DNA from: Halomonas sp. 25-S5
Lineage (GTDB): Bacteria; Pseudomonadota; Gammaproteobacteria; Pseudomonadales; Halomonadaceae
Length of the DNA stretch: 43,757 nucleotides
Reading direction: 5' to 3'
Assembly (NCBI RefSeq): GCF_029889845.1
Contig: NZ_JARANV010000030.1
Coordinates: 1 to 43,757 of the forward strand
This document shows positions 20,883 through 32,259 of this stretch, piece after piece (the first letter of the stretch is position 1; each line of letters starts with the position of its first letter). The notes under the pieces were generated by a model. It saw only the letters and a list, made by a program, of their open reading frames with translations, searched no databases and was not told the origin of the DNA. The position numbers were made by a program, and so were the translations under genes.

Positions 20883-21731
20883 TCAACCGGTGATGTTGTC
20901 GAGGATACGCAGGCAGGGGGTCGACTGATTCAGCGTATAGAAATGCAGGCCCGGGGCGCCGCCATCGAGCAACCGCTGGCAGAGCCGCGAGATCACCTCC
21001 TCGCCGAAGGCACCGATGGCCTCGCTGTCGTCGCCATAGCTCTCGAGCTGCTTGCGGATCCAGCGCGGGATCTCGGCCCCGCAGGCATCCGAGAAGCGCG
21101 CCAGCTTGGTGTAGTTGGTGATCGGCATGATGCCCGGCACGATGGGCGCCTCGACACCCAGGGCACGAGCCCGCTCGACGAAGTGGAAGTAGGCCTCGGC
21201 GCTGAAGAAGTACTGGGTGATGGCGATGTCGGCCCCGGCCTTCATCTTGCGGGCGAAGTTCGACAGGTCCTGCTCGAGGTTCGACGCCTGGGGATGGGAC
21301 TCCGGGTAAGCGGCCACGGCGATCTCGAAGTGGTCGCCGGTCTCCTCGCGGATGAACTCGACCAGCTCGTTGGCGTAGCGCAGCTGGCCGATGCCGCCCC
21401 CGCCCATGCCGGAGGGCATGTCGCCGCGCAGGGCCACCAGGCTGTCGATCCCCTCCTCCCGGTAGCGCGAGAGCAGCTCGCGCAGCGCGCCCTTGTCGCT
21501 GCCGATGCAGGAAAGGTGTGGCGCGGTGGTGAAACCGGACTCGCGCACCATCCGCACGGTGTTCAGGGTGCGGTCCTGGGTGGAGCCCCCGGCACCGTAG
21601 GTGACCGAGAAGAAGCGCGGCGCGCGGCTGGCCAGGGCATCGCGAACGCCGACCAGCTTCTCGCGCCCGGCGTCGGTGTTGGGCGGAAAGAACTCGAAGC
21701 TGATCCCCAGCGGGTGTTCCTGCGTGCTCAT
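20883..21731 (-). CDS. metF: 5,10-methylenetetrahydrofolate reductase
   Basis: This 282-residue flavoprotein reduces methylene-THF to methyl-THF for methionine synthesis. Family marks are FEFFPPN (residues 12-18) with the catalytic Glu, FFSVTYGAGGS (about 40-50), a flavin-site LVALRGDMP and ITQYFF. Length is normal (E. coli 296). It lies on the same strand as ahcY and metK but is separated from them by the plus-strand AEC permease gene. No clear MetJ box or SAH riboswitch was found in its leader. Confidence 0.95.
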   Translation of the reverse strand: MSTQEHPLGISFEFFPPNTDAGREKLVGVRDALASRAPRFFSVTYGAGGSTQDRTLNTVRMVRESGFTTAPHLSCIGSDKGALRELLSRYREEGIDSLVALRGDMPSGMGGGGIGQLRYANELVEFIREETGDHFEIAVAAYPESHPQASNLEQDLSNFARKMKAGADIAITQYFFSAEAYFHFVERARALGVEAPIVPGIMPITNYTKLARFSDACGAEIPRWIRKQLESYGDDSEAIGAFGEEVISRLCQRLLDGGAPGLHFYTLNQSTPCLRILDNITG

Positions 21732-21871
21732 CGGCTTACCTCATGAAAATGATGCATATTGCGGCTATTCTGACGGCTGGCTGTGCTGCCGACCAATGAA
21801 AGATACGCGACGCCACATCAATCCTGTTCATGCAGAAGCGGTCCCACGGCCGCCAGGACCCAAGGAAGGAC

Positions 21872-22807
21872 ATGACCCCGATCGACCCCGGCACCCTGAT
21901 GGGCCCGCTCTGGACCCTGCTCGCCTATATCGGCCTGGGCTGGCTGGCCGCCCGCCGGCTGTCGGTGGACCCGCGTCCCGTCGCCACTCTGCTGATCTAC
22001 CTGGTCGCCCCGCTGACCTTCTTCCGCGGGCTGGTCCAGGGCGGCCCCACGCCCGGCTACCTGCTGCTCACCGCGGCGCTCTTCACGGTGGCCAGCCTGA
22101 TCGCCGTGGTCGTCCACCGGCTGGCAAGGCGGGGCTTCGCCCCACCGGAGAGCGCCCTGCTGGCCTTCTCCTCCGGCACCGGCAACACCGGCTACTTCGG
22201 CCTGCCGGTGGCCCTGGTGCTGCTGCCGCCCCAGGGGGTGACGCTGTATCTCTTCGGCGTGCTGGGGGTGACCCTCTACGAGTTCACGGTGGGCTTCTAC
22301 TTGAGCGCCCGGGGGCAGTTTTCGGTGCGCCAGAGCCTGGTCAAGATCGCCCGGCTGCCGCTGATCTACGCCTTCCTCGCCGCCCTGCTGGTAAGCGGCT
22401 TAGGGCTCGGGGTGCCAGACGCGGTGATGCAGGGGCTGGCCGCCTTCCCGGCGACCTACACCCTGCTCGGCATGATGATCATCGGCATGACCCTGGGACG
22501 GGTCAGCGTACGGGAGTTCGATCTGCGTTTCATTGGCGCCTGCGTGGCGATCCGCTATGGCCTCTGGCCACTGCTGTCGCTGGCCGGGGTGCTGGGCCTG
22601 CAGGCACTCATCCCGCTCTCGGGCGAACTCGCCCTGGCGCTGCTGCTGATCGGCGTGGTGCCCATGGCCGCCAACGTGGTGGTGGTGGCCATGGAGCTCG
22701 GCATCGCCCCGGAGAAGGGCGCCCTGGCGGTGCTGATCACCACCCTGGCCGCGCCGCTGCTGATCCCGCTCTACCTGACGCTGATGATGCAACTGGCCGG
22801 GCTGTGA
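21872..22807 (+). CDS. AEC (auxin efflux carrier) family transporter
   Basis: This is a 311-residue inner-membrane permease with about eight to ten membrane helices. Typical Mem_trans features are LIYLVAPLTFFRGL near residue 40, SSGTGNTGYFGLPVAL (about 100-117), and a C-terminal half with PMAANVVVVAMELG and TTLAAPLLIPLYL. Bacterial members carry malate, malonate or other small acids. An upstream ATG at 21830 is open in frame, but AAGGAAGGA ends one base before ATG 21872, and the preceding ATG lacks a ribosome binding site; spacing of the Shine-Dalgarno core to ATG 21872 is acceptable. It is divergent from metF and convergent with ahcY. Confidence 0.85.
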   Translation: MTPIDPGTLMGPLWTLLAYIGLGWLAARRLSVDPRPVATLLIYLVAPLTFFRGLVQGGPTPGYLLLTAALFTVASLIAVVVHRLARRGFAPPESALLAFSSGTGNTGYFGLPVALVLLPPQGVTLYLFGVLGVTLYEFTVGFYLSARGQFSVRQSLVKIARLPLIYAFLAALLVSGLGLGVPDAVMQGLAAFPATYTLLGMMIIGMTLGRVSVREFDLRFIGACVAIRYGLWPLLSLAGVLGLQALIPLSGELALALLLIGVVPMAANVVVVAMELGIAPEKGALAVLITTLAAPLLIPLYLTLMMQLAGL

Positions 22808-22837
22808 CTGAGCTCTCCTGATCACGCACAGCGAGAG

Positions 22838-23012
22838 GCGCCGGGGGCAGGCCGAAGAGGAGGTCCTACGCCAGGGGTGAGGAGGATCCCTCCGAACGGG
22901 CTGGCCATGGATGGCTAGCACTGGCCCTGCAAGCGGAGCAGGATGCGAGAGCGAAGCAGGGCGTCGGTAGCTTACAGGGAGGTATTCACAGCGCCTCCTC
23001 GATGGTCCGGCA
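22838..23012. repeat. probable dispersed extragenic repeat element
   Basis: This non-coding stretch between convergent genes contains GGCCATGGATGGC, inverted arms GCCCTGC (22924-22930) and GCAGGGC (22956-22962), and the segment TTACAGGGAGGTATTCACAG. I recall near-identical TTACAGGGAGGTATTCACAGCGCCTCC-type segments scattered between genes of marine gammaproteobacteria, but could not check. No second copy was seen in this window. Boundaries are approximate. Confidence 0.45.
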
Positions 23013-23032
23013 CCCCGGGGCTTACCGCCGGA
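23006..23032. terminator. hairpin between AEC permease and ahcY
   Basis: TCCGGC (23006-23011) and GCCGGA (23027-23032) can pair around a 15-base loop containing CCCCGGGG. It lies 53 bases past the ahcY stop. No T run, so its role as terminator is uncertain. Confidence 0.3.
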
Positions 23033-23084
23033 TCAGCCTTGAGCGATCGATCTATTTGCGATAGCCCTGCCCAGCAACATAGCG

Positions 23085-24494
23085 TTAGTAACGATAGGCA
23101 TCCGGCTTGTAGGGGCCGTCGACGGCGACGCCGGTGTAGTCGGCCTGCTCCTCGGTCAGGCGCGTGACCACCCCGCCGAAGCCCTGCACCATGTAGCGGG
23201 CCACCTCCTCGTCGAGGTGGCGCGGCAGCACCGTCACGCCGAGGGCGTCACGCCGATCGCCCTCGGGCAGCTCGGCGAAGCGGCCATCGAAGAGGTGGAT
23301 CTGCGCCAGCACCTGGTTGGCGAAGGAGCCATCCATCACCCGGGAGGGGTGGCCGGTGGCGTTACCCAGATTCACCAGGCGACCCTCGGAGAGCAGGATC
23401 AGGTAGTCGCGACTGTCGGGGTCGAAGCTTCCCGGTTTGCTGTCCCGGTAGATCTGGTGCACCTGGGGCTTCACCTCCTCCCAGTGCCAGTGACGACGCA
23501 TGTAGGCGGTATCGATCTCGCTGTCGAAGTGGCCGATGTTGCAGACCACCGCACCCGGCTTGAGCGCCTGGAGCATGGCGGCATCGCAGGCATGGATGTT
23601 ACCGGTGGCGGTCACCACCAGGTCGACCCGCGCGAGCAGCTCACCGTCGAGGCTCTCCAGGCCGCGGTTGAGGCCCGCCCGGTAGGGCGAGACCACCTCG
23701 AAGCCGTCCATGCAGGCCTGCATGGCGCAGATCGGGTCGATCTCCACGATGCGCACGATCATGCCTTCCTGGCGCAGCGAGGCGGCCGAACCCTTACCCA
23801 CGTCGCCATAGCCCACCACCAGTGCCTGCTTGCCGGCCAGCAGATGGTCGGTGGCACGCTTGATGGCATCGTTGAGCGAGTGGCGGCAGCCGTACTTGTT
23901 GTCGTTCTTCGACTTGGTGACGGCATCGTTGACGTTGATCGCCGGCACCTTGAGCAGGCCGTCGCGCAGCATCTCCTGCAGGCGATGCACCCCGGTGGTG
24001 GTCTCCTCGCTGATGCCGTGGATGGCGTCCAGCAGCTCGGGGCGCTTCTCGTGGAGCAGCGCCGTCAGGTCACCGCCGTCATCCAGCACCAGGTTGGGGG
24101 TCCAGCCGTCGGGGCCCGCCACCGTCTGCTCGATGCACCACCAGAACGCCTCCTCGCTCTCGCCCTTCCAGGCGAACACCGGGATGCCCGCGGCGGCGAT
24201 GGCGGCCGCCGCATGGTCCTGGGTGGAGAAGATGTTGCAGGACGACCAGCGCACGCTGGCCCCCAGATCGATCAGCGTCTCGATCAGCACCGCCGTCTGG
24301 ATGGTCATGTGGATGCAGCCAGCGATACGCGCGCCGGCCAGCGGCTGCGCGGCGCGGTACTTGTCGCGGATCGTCATCAGGGCCGGCATCTCGGTCTCGG
24401 CGATGCGGATCTCGCGACGTCCCCAGGCGGCGAGGGAGAGATCGGCGACCTTGCAGTCGGTGGCCACGGGCGCGGAAACGGCGGGGTGGTTCAT
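23085..24494 (-). CDS. ahcY: S-adenosylhomocysteine hydrolase
   Basis: This 469-residue cytoplasmic NAD-dependent enzyme splits S-adenosylhomocysteine into adenosine and homocysteine. Marks are [16 protein letters not shown] (about residues 57-72), [15 protein letters not shown], the NAD-binding [10 protein letters not shown], and the C terminus PYKPDAYRY that closes the neighbouring active site. Length equals the long proteobacterial form. ATG 24494 is preceded by AGAGGTG with seven-base spacing. An in-frame ATG 11 codons upstream (24527) falls inside a tandem repeat and lacks a good ribosome binding site. Genes for metK and metF lie nearby on the same strand. Confidence 0.95.
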   Translation of the reverse strand: MNHPAVSAPVATDCKVADLSLAAWGRREIRIAETEMPALMTIRDKYRAAQPLAGARIAGCIHMTIQTAVLIETLIDLGASVRWSSCNIFSTQDHAAAAIAAAGIPVFAWKGESEEAFWWCIEQTVAGPDGWTPNLVLDDGGDLTALLHEKRPELLDAIHGISEETTTGVHRLQEMLRDGLLKVPAINVNDAVTKSKNDNKYGCRHSLNDAIKRATDHLLAGKQALVVGYGDVGKGSAASLRQEGMIVRIVEIDPICAMQACMDGFEVVSPYRAGLNRGLESLDGELLARVDLVVTATGNIHACDAAMLQALKPGAVVCNIGHFDSEIDTAYMRRHWHWEEVKPQVHQIYRDSKPGSFDPDSRDYLILLSEGRLVNLGNATGHPSRVMDGSFANQVLAQIHLFDGRFAELPEGDRRDALGVTVLPRHLDEEVARYMVQGFGGVVTRLTEEQADYTGVAVDGPYKPDAYRY

Positions 24495-24508
24495 CGTGCA
24501 GCACCTCT

Positions 24509-24545
24509 TGTTCAGGACGAAAAGCATGTGTTCAGGACGAAAAGC
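24509..24545. repeat. 20-base-period tandem repeat in the ahcY leader
   Basis: A 17-base word beginning TGTTCAGGACG and ending AAAAGC occurs at 24509-24525 and 24529-24545 with no mismatch. It lies between the ahcY start codon and its predicted promoter, so both copies would be in the mRNA leader. The copy nearer the gene includes an in-frame ATG when read on the minus strand together with the linker. Confidence 0.8.
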
Positions 24546-24551
24546 TTGATC

Positions 24552-24584
24552 CTCACTATAGGCAGTGAGCCCAACCCCGGACAA
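24552..24584 (-). promoter_or_regulatory. ahcY promoter with overlapping inverted repeat
   Basis: On the minus strand TTGTCC (24579-24584), an 18-base spacer and TATAGT (24555-24560) form a sigma-70-like promoter. The inverted repeat CTCACT-N6-AGTGAG (24552-24569) overlaps the -10 box and could be an operator. No SAH riboswitch consensus was recognised. Confidence 0.5.
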
Positions 24585-24601
24585 CCAACGCAGGCGCGTG
24601 C

Positions 24602-26356
<1,755 letters not shown>

Positions 26357-26377
26357 TCATCGCCTGTAGGCGATATC

Positions 26378-27598
26378 CTACAGGCCGGCGGCCTGGCGCA
26401 GGGCGTGGGCGCGGTCGATCTTCTCCCAGGGGAAGGCCGTGAAGGTCTCGGTATGCGCCTGGCCCTGGGTGTCGGTCCAGCGGTAGCGGGTCTCGAAGGG
26501 CTCGCGACCGAAGTGGCCGTAGGCCGCGGTCAGCTGGTACATGGGATGCAGCAGGTCGAGCATGCGGGTGATGGCGTTGGGCCGCAGGTCGAAGTGCTCG
26601 CGCACCAGCGCGATGATGCGTGCGTCGTCCACCCGGCCGGTACCGAAGGTGTTGACGGAGACCGAGGTGGGCTCGGCCACACCGATGGCGTAGGAGACCT
26701 GGATCTCGCACTTGTCGGCCAGGCCGGCAGCGACCAGGTTCTTGGCCACGTAGCGGCCCGCATAGGCGGCGCTGCGGTCGACCTTGGAGGGGTCCTTGCC
26801 GGAGAAGGCGCCGCCACCGTGGCGGGCGGTGCCGCCGTAGGTGTCGACGATGATCTTGCGCCCGGTCAGGCCGCAGTCACCCACCGGGCCGCCGATCACG
26901 AACTTGCCGGTGGGGTTGATGTGGTACTGGGTGGTCGCGGTCAGCCACTCGGCGGGGATCACCTGCTCGATGATCTCGCGGCGCACCATCTTGCGCAGCT
27001 CCTCCTGGTCGATCTCCGGGTCGTGCTGGGTGGAGAGCACCACGGCATCCACGGCGCAGGGCTTGCCCGCCGCGTCGTAACGGAAGGTCAGCTGGCTCTT
27101 GGCGTCAGGGCGCAGCCAGGGCAGCAGGCCATGTTTGCGCAGCTCGGCCTGACGCTCCACCAGCCGGTGCGCATAGTGGATCGGCGCCGGCATGTAGGCG
27201 TCGGTCTCGTTGGTGGCGTAGCCGAACATCAGGCCCTGGTCGCCGGCGCCCTGGTCCTCGGGCTTGGTGCGGTCGACGCCCTGGGCGATGTCCACGCTCT
27301 GCTTGCCGATCAGGTTGAGCACGCCACAGGTCTCGCCGTCGAAGCCGACGTCCGAGGAGGTGTAGCCGATGCCGGTGATCACCTCGCGCACCAGCGCCTC
27401 CAGATCGACCCAGGCCGAGGTGGTAATCTCGCCGGCGACGATGGCCACGCCGGTCTTGACCAGGGTCTCGCAGGCCACCCGGGCGTTCTTGTCGCGGGCG
27501 ATGATGGCGTCGAGCACCGCATCGGAGATCTGGTCGGCAATCTTGTCCGGATGCCCTTCGGACACGGACTCGGAGGTGAACAGAGAGTATTCGCTCAT
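26378..27598 (-). CDS. metK: S-adenosylmethionine synthetase
   Basis: This 406-residue cytoplasmic enzyme makes S-adenosylmethionine from methionine and ATP. The N terminus has [19 protein letters not shown], with the ATP/metal residues. Family motifs [12 protein letters not shown] (about 118-129) and [16 protein letters not shown] (about 263-278) are intact. The C terminus is slightly longer than in E. coli (384). Start ATG 27598 follows GAGGACG closely and gives the usual N terminus. It is divergent from tkt across 233 bases. No clear SAM riboswitch or MetJ box array was recognised there. Confidence 0.96.
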   Translation of the reverse strand: MSEYSLFTSESVSEGHPDKIADQISDAVLDAIIARDKNARVACETLVKTGVAIVAGEITTSAWVDLEALVREVITGIGYTSSDVGFDGETCGVLNLIGKQSVDIAQGVDRTKPEDQGAGDQGLMFGYATNETDAYMPAPIHYAHRLVERQAELRKHGLLPWLRPDAKSQLTFRYDAAGKPCAVDAVVLSTQHDPEIDQEELRKMVRREIIEQVIPAEWLTATTQYHINPTGKFVIGGPVGDCGLTGRKIIVDTYGGTARHGGGAFSGKDPSKVDRSAAYAGRYVAKNLVAAGLADKCEIQVSYAIGVAEPTSVSVNTFGTGRVDDARIIALVREHFDLRPNAITRMLDLLHPMYQLTAAYGHFGREPFETRYRWTDTQGQAHTETFTAFPWEKIDRAHALRQAAGL

Positions 27599-27676
27599 GG
27601 CGTCCTCGGCCCTCTTCGTATCAGCAATAGGCAGTCGCGAAGTCTACACGCTGCGACTCCCCCGGGCATCCACGAT

Positions 27677-27705
27677 TTGATGCAGGGCGGCAAGTCGGCG
27701 ACAAT
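27677..27705 (+). promoter_or_regulatory. possible tkt promoter
   Basis: TTGATG (27677-27682), a 17-base spacer and GACAAT (27700-27705) form a moderate sigma-70-like promoter. Transcription would start near 27712, about 120 bases before tkt. Nothing else certain was seen in the metK-tkt gap. Confidence 0.4.
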
Positions 27706-27831
27706 AGACGCCCAAATTCGACCGCGACGCCCCGTCTCGCGGCGTCACCCAGCCAGAAGTCACGTCCGGCCAAGTCCCCCCTGGCCCGTCCGTGTCGTTG
27801 CCTACTTTCTGCCGCAGGCGAGGAGCTTCCC

Positions 27832-29838
27832 ATGCCGTCCCGTTTCGAACTGGCCAATGCCATACGCGCCCTGTCCATGGATGCCGTCCAGAAGGCCAAG
27901 TCCGGCCACCCCGGCGCCCCCATGGGCATGGCCGACATCGCCGAGGTGCTGTGGAACGACTACCTCGTCCACAACCCGGCCGACCCGCACTGGCCCGATC
28001 GCGACCGCTTCGTGCTCTCCAACGGCCACGGCTCCATGCTGCTCTACTCCCTGCTGCACCTGACCGGCTACGAGCTCGGCCTCGAGGAGCTGCAGAACTT
28101 CCGCCAGCTGCACGCCAAAACCGCCGGTCACCCGGAGTACGGCTATGCGCCGGGCGTCGAGACCACCACTGGCCCGCTGGGCCAGGGCCTGGCCAACGCC
28201 GTGGGCATGGCGCTGGCCGAGCGCACCCTGGCGGCCCAGTTCAACCGCCCCGGCCACACCATCATCGACCACCACACCTACTGCTTCGTCGGCGACGGCT
28301 GCCTGATGGAGGGCATCTCCCACGAGGTCGGCTCGCTGGCCGGCACCCAGGGCCTGGGCAAGCTGATCACCTTCTACGACGACAACGGCATCTCCATCGA
28401 TGGCGAGGTCGAGGGCTGGTTCACTGACGACACCGCCAAGCGCTTCGAGGCTTACGGCTGGCACGTGGTGCCCAACGTCGACGGGCACCAGCCCGAGGAG
28501 GTCAAGGCCGCCATCGAGCTGGCGCGCAGCCACGATGACCGGCCGAGCCTGATCATCTGCAAGACCATCATCGGCTTCGGCGCCCCCAACAAGCAGGGCA
28601 AGGAGGAGTGCCACGGCGCCGCGCTCGGCGACGAGGAAGTGGCCGCTGCCCGCAAGCAGCTCGGCTGGCCGCATGCTCCCTTTCACGTGCCCGAGGAGAT
28701 CTACCAGGGCTGGGATGCCGCCGAGGCCGGACAGGCCCGCCAGGACGCCTGGAAGGAGCGCTTCACGCGCTACGCCGAGGCCTTCCCGGAGCTGGCCCGG
28801 GAATTCCAGCGCCGCCTCAAGGGCGACCTGCCGACCAGCATCACCAGCGAGGCGATGATCGAGGCCGCCCAGGCCAAGGGCGACAGCGTGGCCAGTCGCA
28901 AGGCCTCGCTGGCCTGCCTCGACGAACTCGGCCCCCAGATGCCCGAGCTGCTCGGCGGCAGTGCCGACCTGGCCCCCTCCAACCTGACCTTCTGGAAGGG
29001 CGCCCAGGCGATCAGCGTCACCGAGCCGGGGGGCAACTACCTGCACTACGGGGTGCGCGAGTTCGGCATGGGCGCCATCATGAACGGCATCGCCGTCCAC
29101 GGCGGCTTCGTGCCCTATGGCGCCACCTTCCTGATCTTCATGGAATACATGCGCAACAGCCTGCGCATGGCGGCGTTGATGGGCCAACAGACGATCTACG
29201 TCTTCACCCACGACTCCATCGGCCTGGGCGAGGACGGCCCCACCCACCAGCCCATCGAGCAGCTGACCACCCTGCGCTCCACCCCCAACCTCGCCACCTG
29301 GCGCCCCTGCGACAGCGTGGAGACCGCCGCCGCCTGGGACGTTGCCATCAAGCGTCGCTCCGGCCCCACCGCCCTGGTCTTCTCCCGCCAGAGCCTGCCG
29401 CACCAGGCGCGCAGCCGGCAGCAACTGGCCGACATCCAGCGCGGTGGGTACGTATTGAAAGAGAGTATCCTCAAGGACAAGGTGGTGACGCCTGACCTTA
29501 TCCTGATCGCCACCGGCTCCGAGGTCGGCCTGGCCATGGACGCCGCGGCCCGGCTCGAGGAACAGGGCCGCGCGGTACGCGTGGTCTCCATGCCCTCCAC
29601 CGACCTCTTCGACCGCCAGGACGCCGAGTATCGCGAGGCCGTGCTGCCCGCCGCCGTCACCGCGCGCCTGGCCGTCGAGGCCGGCCATCGCGACTTCTGG
29701 TACAAGTACGTGGGGCTGAACGGTGCGATCGTCGGCATGACCACCTTCGGCGAGTCCGCCCCGGCCGGCGACCTGTTCAAGCACTTCGGCTTCACCGTGG
29801 ACCACGTGGTTGCCGAGGCCTCAATCCTGCTGGACTGA
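27832..29838 (+). CDS. tkt: transketolase
   Basis: This 668-residue thiamine-diphosphate enzyme transfers two-carbon units in the pentose phosphate pathway, linking fructose-6-P, glyceraldehyde-3-P and erythrose-4-P. It has GHPGAPMG (about residues 25-32), the thiamine-diphosphate and metal motif starting [12 protein letters not shown] (about 155), and the transketolase domain 2 with [17 protein letters not shown] (about 456-472). Length matches E. coli TktA (663). A CGAGGAG site precedes ATG 27832 by seven bases. It heads the carbon gene group that continues with epd-pgk-fba; a terminator and the opposite-strand fbaB come between. Confidence 0.96.
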   Translation: MPSRFELANAIRALSMDAVQKAKSGHPGAPMGMADIAEVLWNDYLVHNPADPHWPDRDRFVLSNGHGSMLLYSLLHLTGYELGLEELQNFRQLHAKTAGHPEYGYAPGVETTTGPLGQGLANAVGMALAERTLAAQFNRPGHTIIDHHTYCFVGDGCLMEGISHEVGSLAGTQGLGKLITFYDDNGISIDGEVEGWFTDDTAKRFEAYGWHVVPNVDGHQPEEVKAAIELARSHDDRPSLIICKTIIGFGAPNKQGKEECHGAALGDEEVAAARKQLGWPHAPFHVPEEIYQGWDAAEAGQARQDAWKERFTRYAEAFPELAREFQRRLKGDLPTSITSEAMIEAAQAKGDSVASRKASLACLDELGPQMPELLGGSADLAPSNLTFWKGAQAISVTEPGGNYLHYGVREFGMGAIMNGIAVHGGFVPYGATFLIFMEYMRNSLRMAALMGQQTIYVFTHDSIGLGEDGPTHQPIEQLTTLRSTPNLATWRPCDSVETAAAWDVAIKRRSGPTALVFSRQSLPHQARSRQQLADIQRGGYVLKESILKDKVVTPDLILIATGSEVGLAMDAAARLEEQGRAVRVVSMPSTDLFDRQDAEYREAVLPAAVTARLAVEAGHRDFWYKYVGLNGAIVGMTTFGESAPAGDLFKHFGFTVDHVVAEASILLD

Positions 29839-29871
29839 GCCCGTCAGGCGATAGCCGCTCCCCCTGTCCCG

Positions 29872-29913
29872 AACGCAAGCGGGCCCGGCAGATGCCGGGC
29901 CCGCGCTTGCGTT
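29872..29913. terminator. bidirectional terminator between tkt and fbaB
   Basis: AACGCAAGCGGGCCCGGC pairs with GCCGGGCCCGC and GCTTGCGTT around the loop AGAT; two extra bases (GC) bulge on the right side. It lies between convergent stops and resembles the hairpin after the TRAP permease. Confidence 0.75.
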
Positions 29914-29929
29914 GGTGGCCACCATCGCG

Positions 29930-30982
29930 TCAGGCGAGGGTCACTTCCGGTGACAGGTAGACGTCCTGGATGGCGTTGAGCAGCGCGACGCCCTCGGCCA
30001 TGGGCTTCTGGAACGCCTTGCGCCCGGAGATCAGCCCCATGCCCCCGGCACGCTTGTTGATCACCGCGGTGCGCACCGCCTCGCCGAGGTCGGAGGCGCC
30101 CTTGGAGCCACCGCCGGAGTTGATCAGCCCGGCACGGCCCAGGTAGCAGTTGGCCACCTGGTAGCGCGCCAGGTCGATGGGGTGGTCCGAGGTCAGCTCG
30201 TCGTAGACCTTGGCGTGGGTATGGCCGAAGCCGATCTCGCGGTAGCCGCCATTGGTCTCGGGCAACTTCTGCTTGACGATATCGGCCTTGAGGGTGGCCG
30301 CCAGGTAGTTGGCCTGGCCGGTCAGGTCGGCGGCCACGTGGTAGTCGGTGCCGTCCTTCTTGAAGTCCGGGTTACGCAGGTAGGCCCAGAGCACCGTGAC
30401 CATGCCCAGCTCGTGGGCGCGCTCGAAGGCCTCGCTGATCTCCATGATCTGGCGACGGCTCTCGTGGGAGCCGAAGTAGATGGTCGCCCCCACGGCCACG
30501 CAGCCCATCTCGAAGGCCTGCTCGACCTGGGCGAACAGCGTCTGGTCATAGATCGCCGGGTAGCTCAGCGTCTCGTTGTGGTTGAGCTTGAGGATCATCG
30601 GTATCCGGTGGGCGTAGCGGCGCGCCACGGCGGCCAGCCCGCCGAGGGTCGAGGCCACGGCGTTGCAGCCGCCCTCGATGGCCAGCTCGACGATGTTGGC
30701 CGGGTCGAAGTAGCGCGGGTTCGGCGCGAAGGAGGCCCCCGCCGAGTGCTCGATGCCCTGGTCCACCGGCAGGATGCTGAGATAGCCGGTGCCAGCCAGG
30801 CGGCCATGATCGAAGAGCGCCTGCATGTTGCGCAGCACGTTGGGACGACGGTCGCTCGGGGCCATCACCCGGTCAACGAAGTCCGGGCCGGGCGGGTGTA
30901 TCGTCTCGGCGGGCACGCCACGGCAGACGTGTCCCAGCAGGGTGTCGGCCTCGCTGCCCAACAGCTTGGTGATATCGCTCAT
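29930..30982 (-). CDS. fbaB: class I fructose-bisphosphate aldolase (DhnA/FbaB type)
   Basis: This 350-residue Schiff-base aldolase of the archaeal/DhnA type cleaves fructose-1,6-bisphosphate or condenses triose phosphates. Visible marks are [14 protein letters not shown] (about residues 60-73), the lysine of MILKLNHNE (about 128-136), GATIYFGS, and the phosphate-binding C-terminal [16 protein letters not shown]. Length equals E. coli FbaB (350). ATG 30982 has GAGAGGAG five bases upstream; the open frame to 31063 is rejected. It is divergent from epd, whose operon ends in an unrelated class II aldolase. In E. coli FbaB serves mainly gluconeogenesis, and the same may hold here. Confidence 0.93.
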   Translation of the reverse strand: MSDITKLLGSEADTLLGHVCRGVPAETIHPPGPDFVDRVMAPSDRRPNVLRNMQALFDHGRLAGTGYLSILPVDQGIEHSAGASFAPNPRYFDPANIVELAIEGGCNAVASTLGGLAAVARRYAHRIPMILKLNHNETLSYPAIYDQTLFAQVEQAFEMGCVAVGATIYFGSHESRRQIMEISEAFERAHELGMVTVLWAYLRNPDFKKDGTDYHVAADLTGQANYLAATLKADIVKQKLPETNGGYREIGFGHTHAKVYDELTSDHPIDLARYQVANCYLGRAGLINSGGGSKGASDLGEAVRTAVINKRAGGMGLISGRKAFQKPMAEGVALLNAIQDVYLSPEVTLA

Positions 30983-31041
30983 CTCACTCCTCTCCTTGGT
31001 ACCGGTGAATGCGCACTTCCCAGCGTAGGGGAAAATCGTAC

Positions 31042-31114
31042 CCAGCGGGCGCCCTGCTGGCAAAACCGGCGAGTTCGCCAGAGCAGACGTCGATGGCGCA
31101 AATGCGCTAGAATC
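31042..31114. promoter_or_regulatory. palindrome-rich fbaB-epd intergenic region
   Basis: Three inverted repeats are packed here: CCAGCGGGCGCCCTGCTGG (31042-31060, one unpaired base), GGCGAGTTCGCC (31068-31079) and GCGCAAATGCGC (31097-31108). The last directly precedes TAGAAT (31109-31114), a possible -10 box for epd; its -35 box is poor. One or more may be operators for a carbon regulator; none is identified. Confidence 0.4.
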
Positions 31115-31156
31115 GCCTCTTCGTGTTTCCCGGCTCCGGAGTCCCTGTCACCCCCC

Positions 31157-32221
31157 ATGGCCCTTCGCATCGCCATCAACGGATACGGCCGCATCGGCCA
31201 GTGCGTACTGCGCGCCCTCGTCGAGAGCGAGGCGTCACGCCACCCCGCACACGACGAACCGCAGCTGGAGATCGTGGCGATCAACGAGCTCTCGGACCTC
31301 GCCACCATCGCCTACCTGACCCGCTACGACACCACCCATGGCCGCTTCCCCGGCAGCGTGGCGGTGGAGGGCGAGCGTCTGGTGGTGAACGGCCGGGCCA
31401 TCCGGGTGCTATGCGAGCCCGACCCGGCGAGACTGCCCTGGGCCGAGCTCGGCATCGACCTGGTGCTGGAGTGCTCCGGCAGCTTTCGCGACCGCACCAC
31501 CGCCGAACGCCATCTCGCCTCCGGCGCCGGCCGGCTGCTGTTCTCCCAGCCCGCGGAGAGCGACGTCGATGCCACCATCGTCAGCGGCATCAACGACCAT
31601 ACCCTGGCCGCGCACCACCGCATCATCTCCGCGGCCTCCTGTACCACCCACTGCCTGGTGCCGGTGCTCACCGTGCTCGACGAGGCGCTCGAGATCGAAC
31701 ACGGCGTGACCACCACCATCCATTCGGCGATGAACGACCAGCCGGTGATCGACGCCTACCACCAGACCGACCTGCGCCTGACCCGCTCGGCGATGCACTC
31801 CATCGTGCCGGTGGACACCGGGCTGGCGCGCGGCATCAACCGCCTGATGCCCCACCTGGCCGGCCGCTTCGAGTGCCTGCACATGCGGGTGCCGACCATC
31901 AACGTCTCGGCCATGGACCTGTCGATCTGCGTGCGCCGCGACACCACGGCCGAGGCGGTCAATGCCCTGCTGCGCGAGGCGAGCCGTGACCGCCTCGCCG
32001 GGCGGCTCGGCTACACCGAGGAGCCGGTGGCCTCGGTCGACTTCAACCACGATCCGCGCTCGGGTATCGTGGACGCCACCCAGACCCGGGTGGCCGGTGG
32101 CCGCCTGATCAAGCTGCTGTGCTGGTTCGACAACGAATGGGGCTTCGCCAACCGGATGCTCGATGTCGCCCGGCGCCTGGCCGCCCTGCCCCCGGCACCG
32201 CCCGATACCCCCGACAGATGA
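31157..32221 (+). CDS. epd: erythrose-4-phosphate dehydrogenase (GAPDH family)
   Basis: This 354-residue NAD-dependent enzyme oxidises erythrose-4-P to 4-phosphoerythronate for pyridoxal phosphate synthesis. The Rossmann start [20 protein letters not shown], and the Epd-like [18 protein letters not shown] (catalytic His189) and [14 protein letters not shown] favour Epd over ordinary GAPDH. The active-site segment reads SC162-T-T-H-C166, where the family normally has SCTTNC; the Asn to His change is unusual. The order epd-pgk-fba matches E. coli. ATG 31157 lacks a strong ribosome binding site. Because epd and gapA are close relatives, a glycolytic role cannot be fully excluded. Confidence 0.85.
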   Translation: MALRIAINGYGRIGQCVLRALVESEASRHPAHDEPQLEIVAINELSDLATIAYLTRYDTTHGRFPGSVAVEGERLVVNGRAIRVLCEPDPARLPWAELGIDLVLECSGSFRDRTTAERHLASGAGRLLFSQPAESDVDATIVSGINDHTLAAHHRIISAASCTTHCLVPVLTVLDEALEIEHGVTTTIHSAMNDQPVIDAYHQTDLRLTRSAMHSIVPVDTGLARGINRLMPHLAGRFECLHMRVPTINVSAMDLSICVRRDTTAEAVNALLREASRDRLAGRLGYTEEPVASVDFNHDPRSGIVDATQTRVAGGRLIKLLCWFDNEWGFANRMLDVARRLAALPPAPPDTPDR

Positions 32222-32259
32222 CGTCCCTTCGGCTTTCCCCAGACGAGGAACCTGCTCCC

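Noticed and set aside
24494..24594. ahcY start at ATG 24527 inside the tandem repeat
   Set aside because: It lacks a ribosome binding site, and ATG 24494 has AGAGGTG at good spacing and begins the usual N terminus.
24495..24600. SAH riboswitch before ahcY
   Set aside because: Neither the conserved GAGGRGCGCUGC-like stretch nor a pseudoknot partner is visible in the 106-base leader. A covariance-model scan could still revise this.
27599..27831. SAM riboswitch or MetJ box array before metK
   Set aside because: No repeated AGACGTCT-like boxes and no recognisable SAM aptamer were found on either strand.
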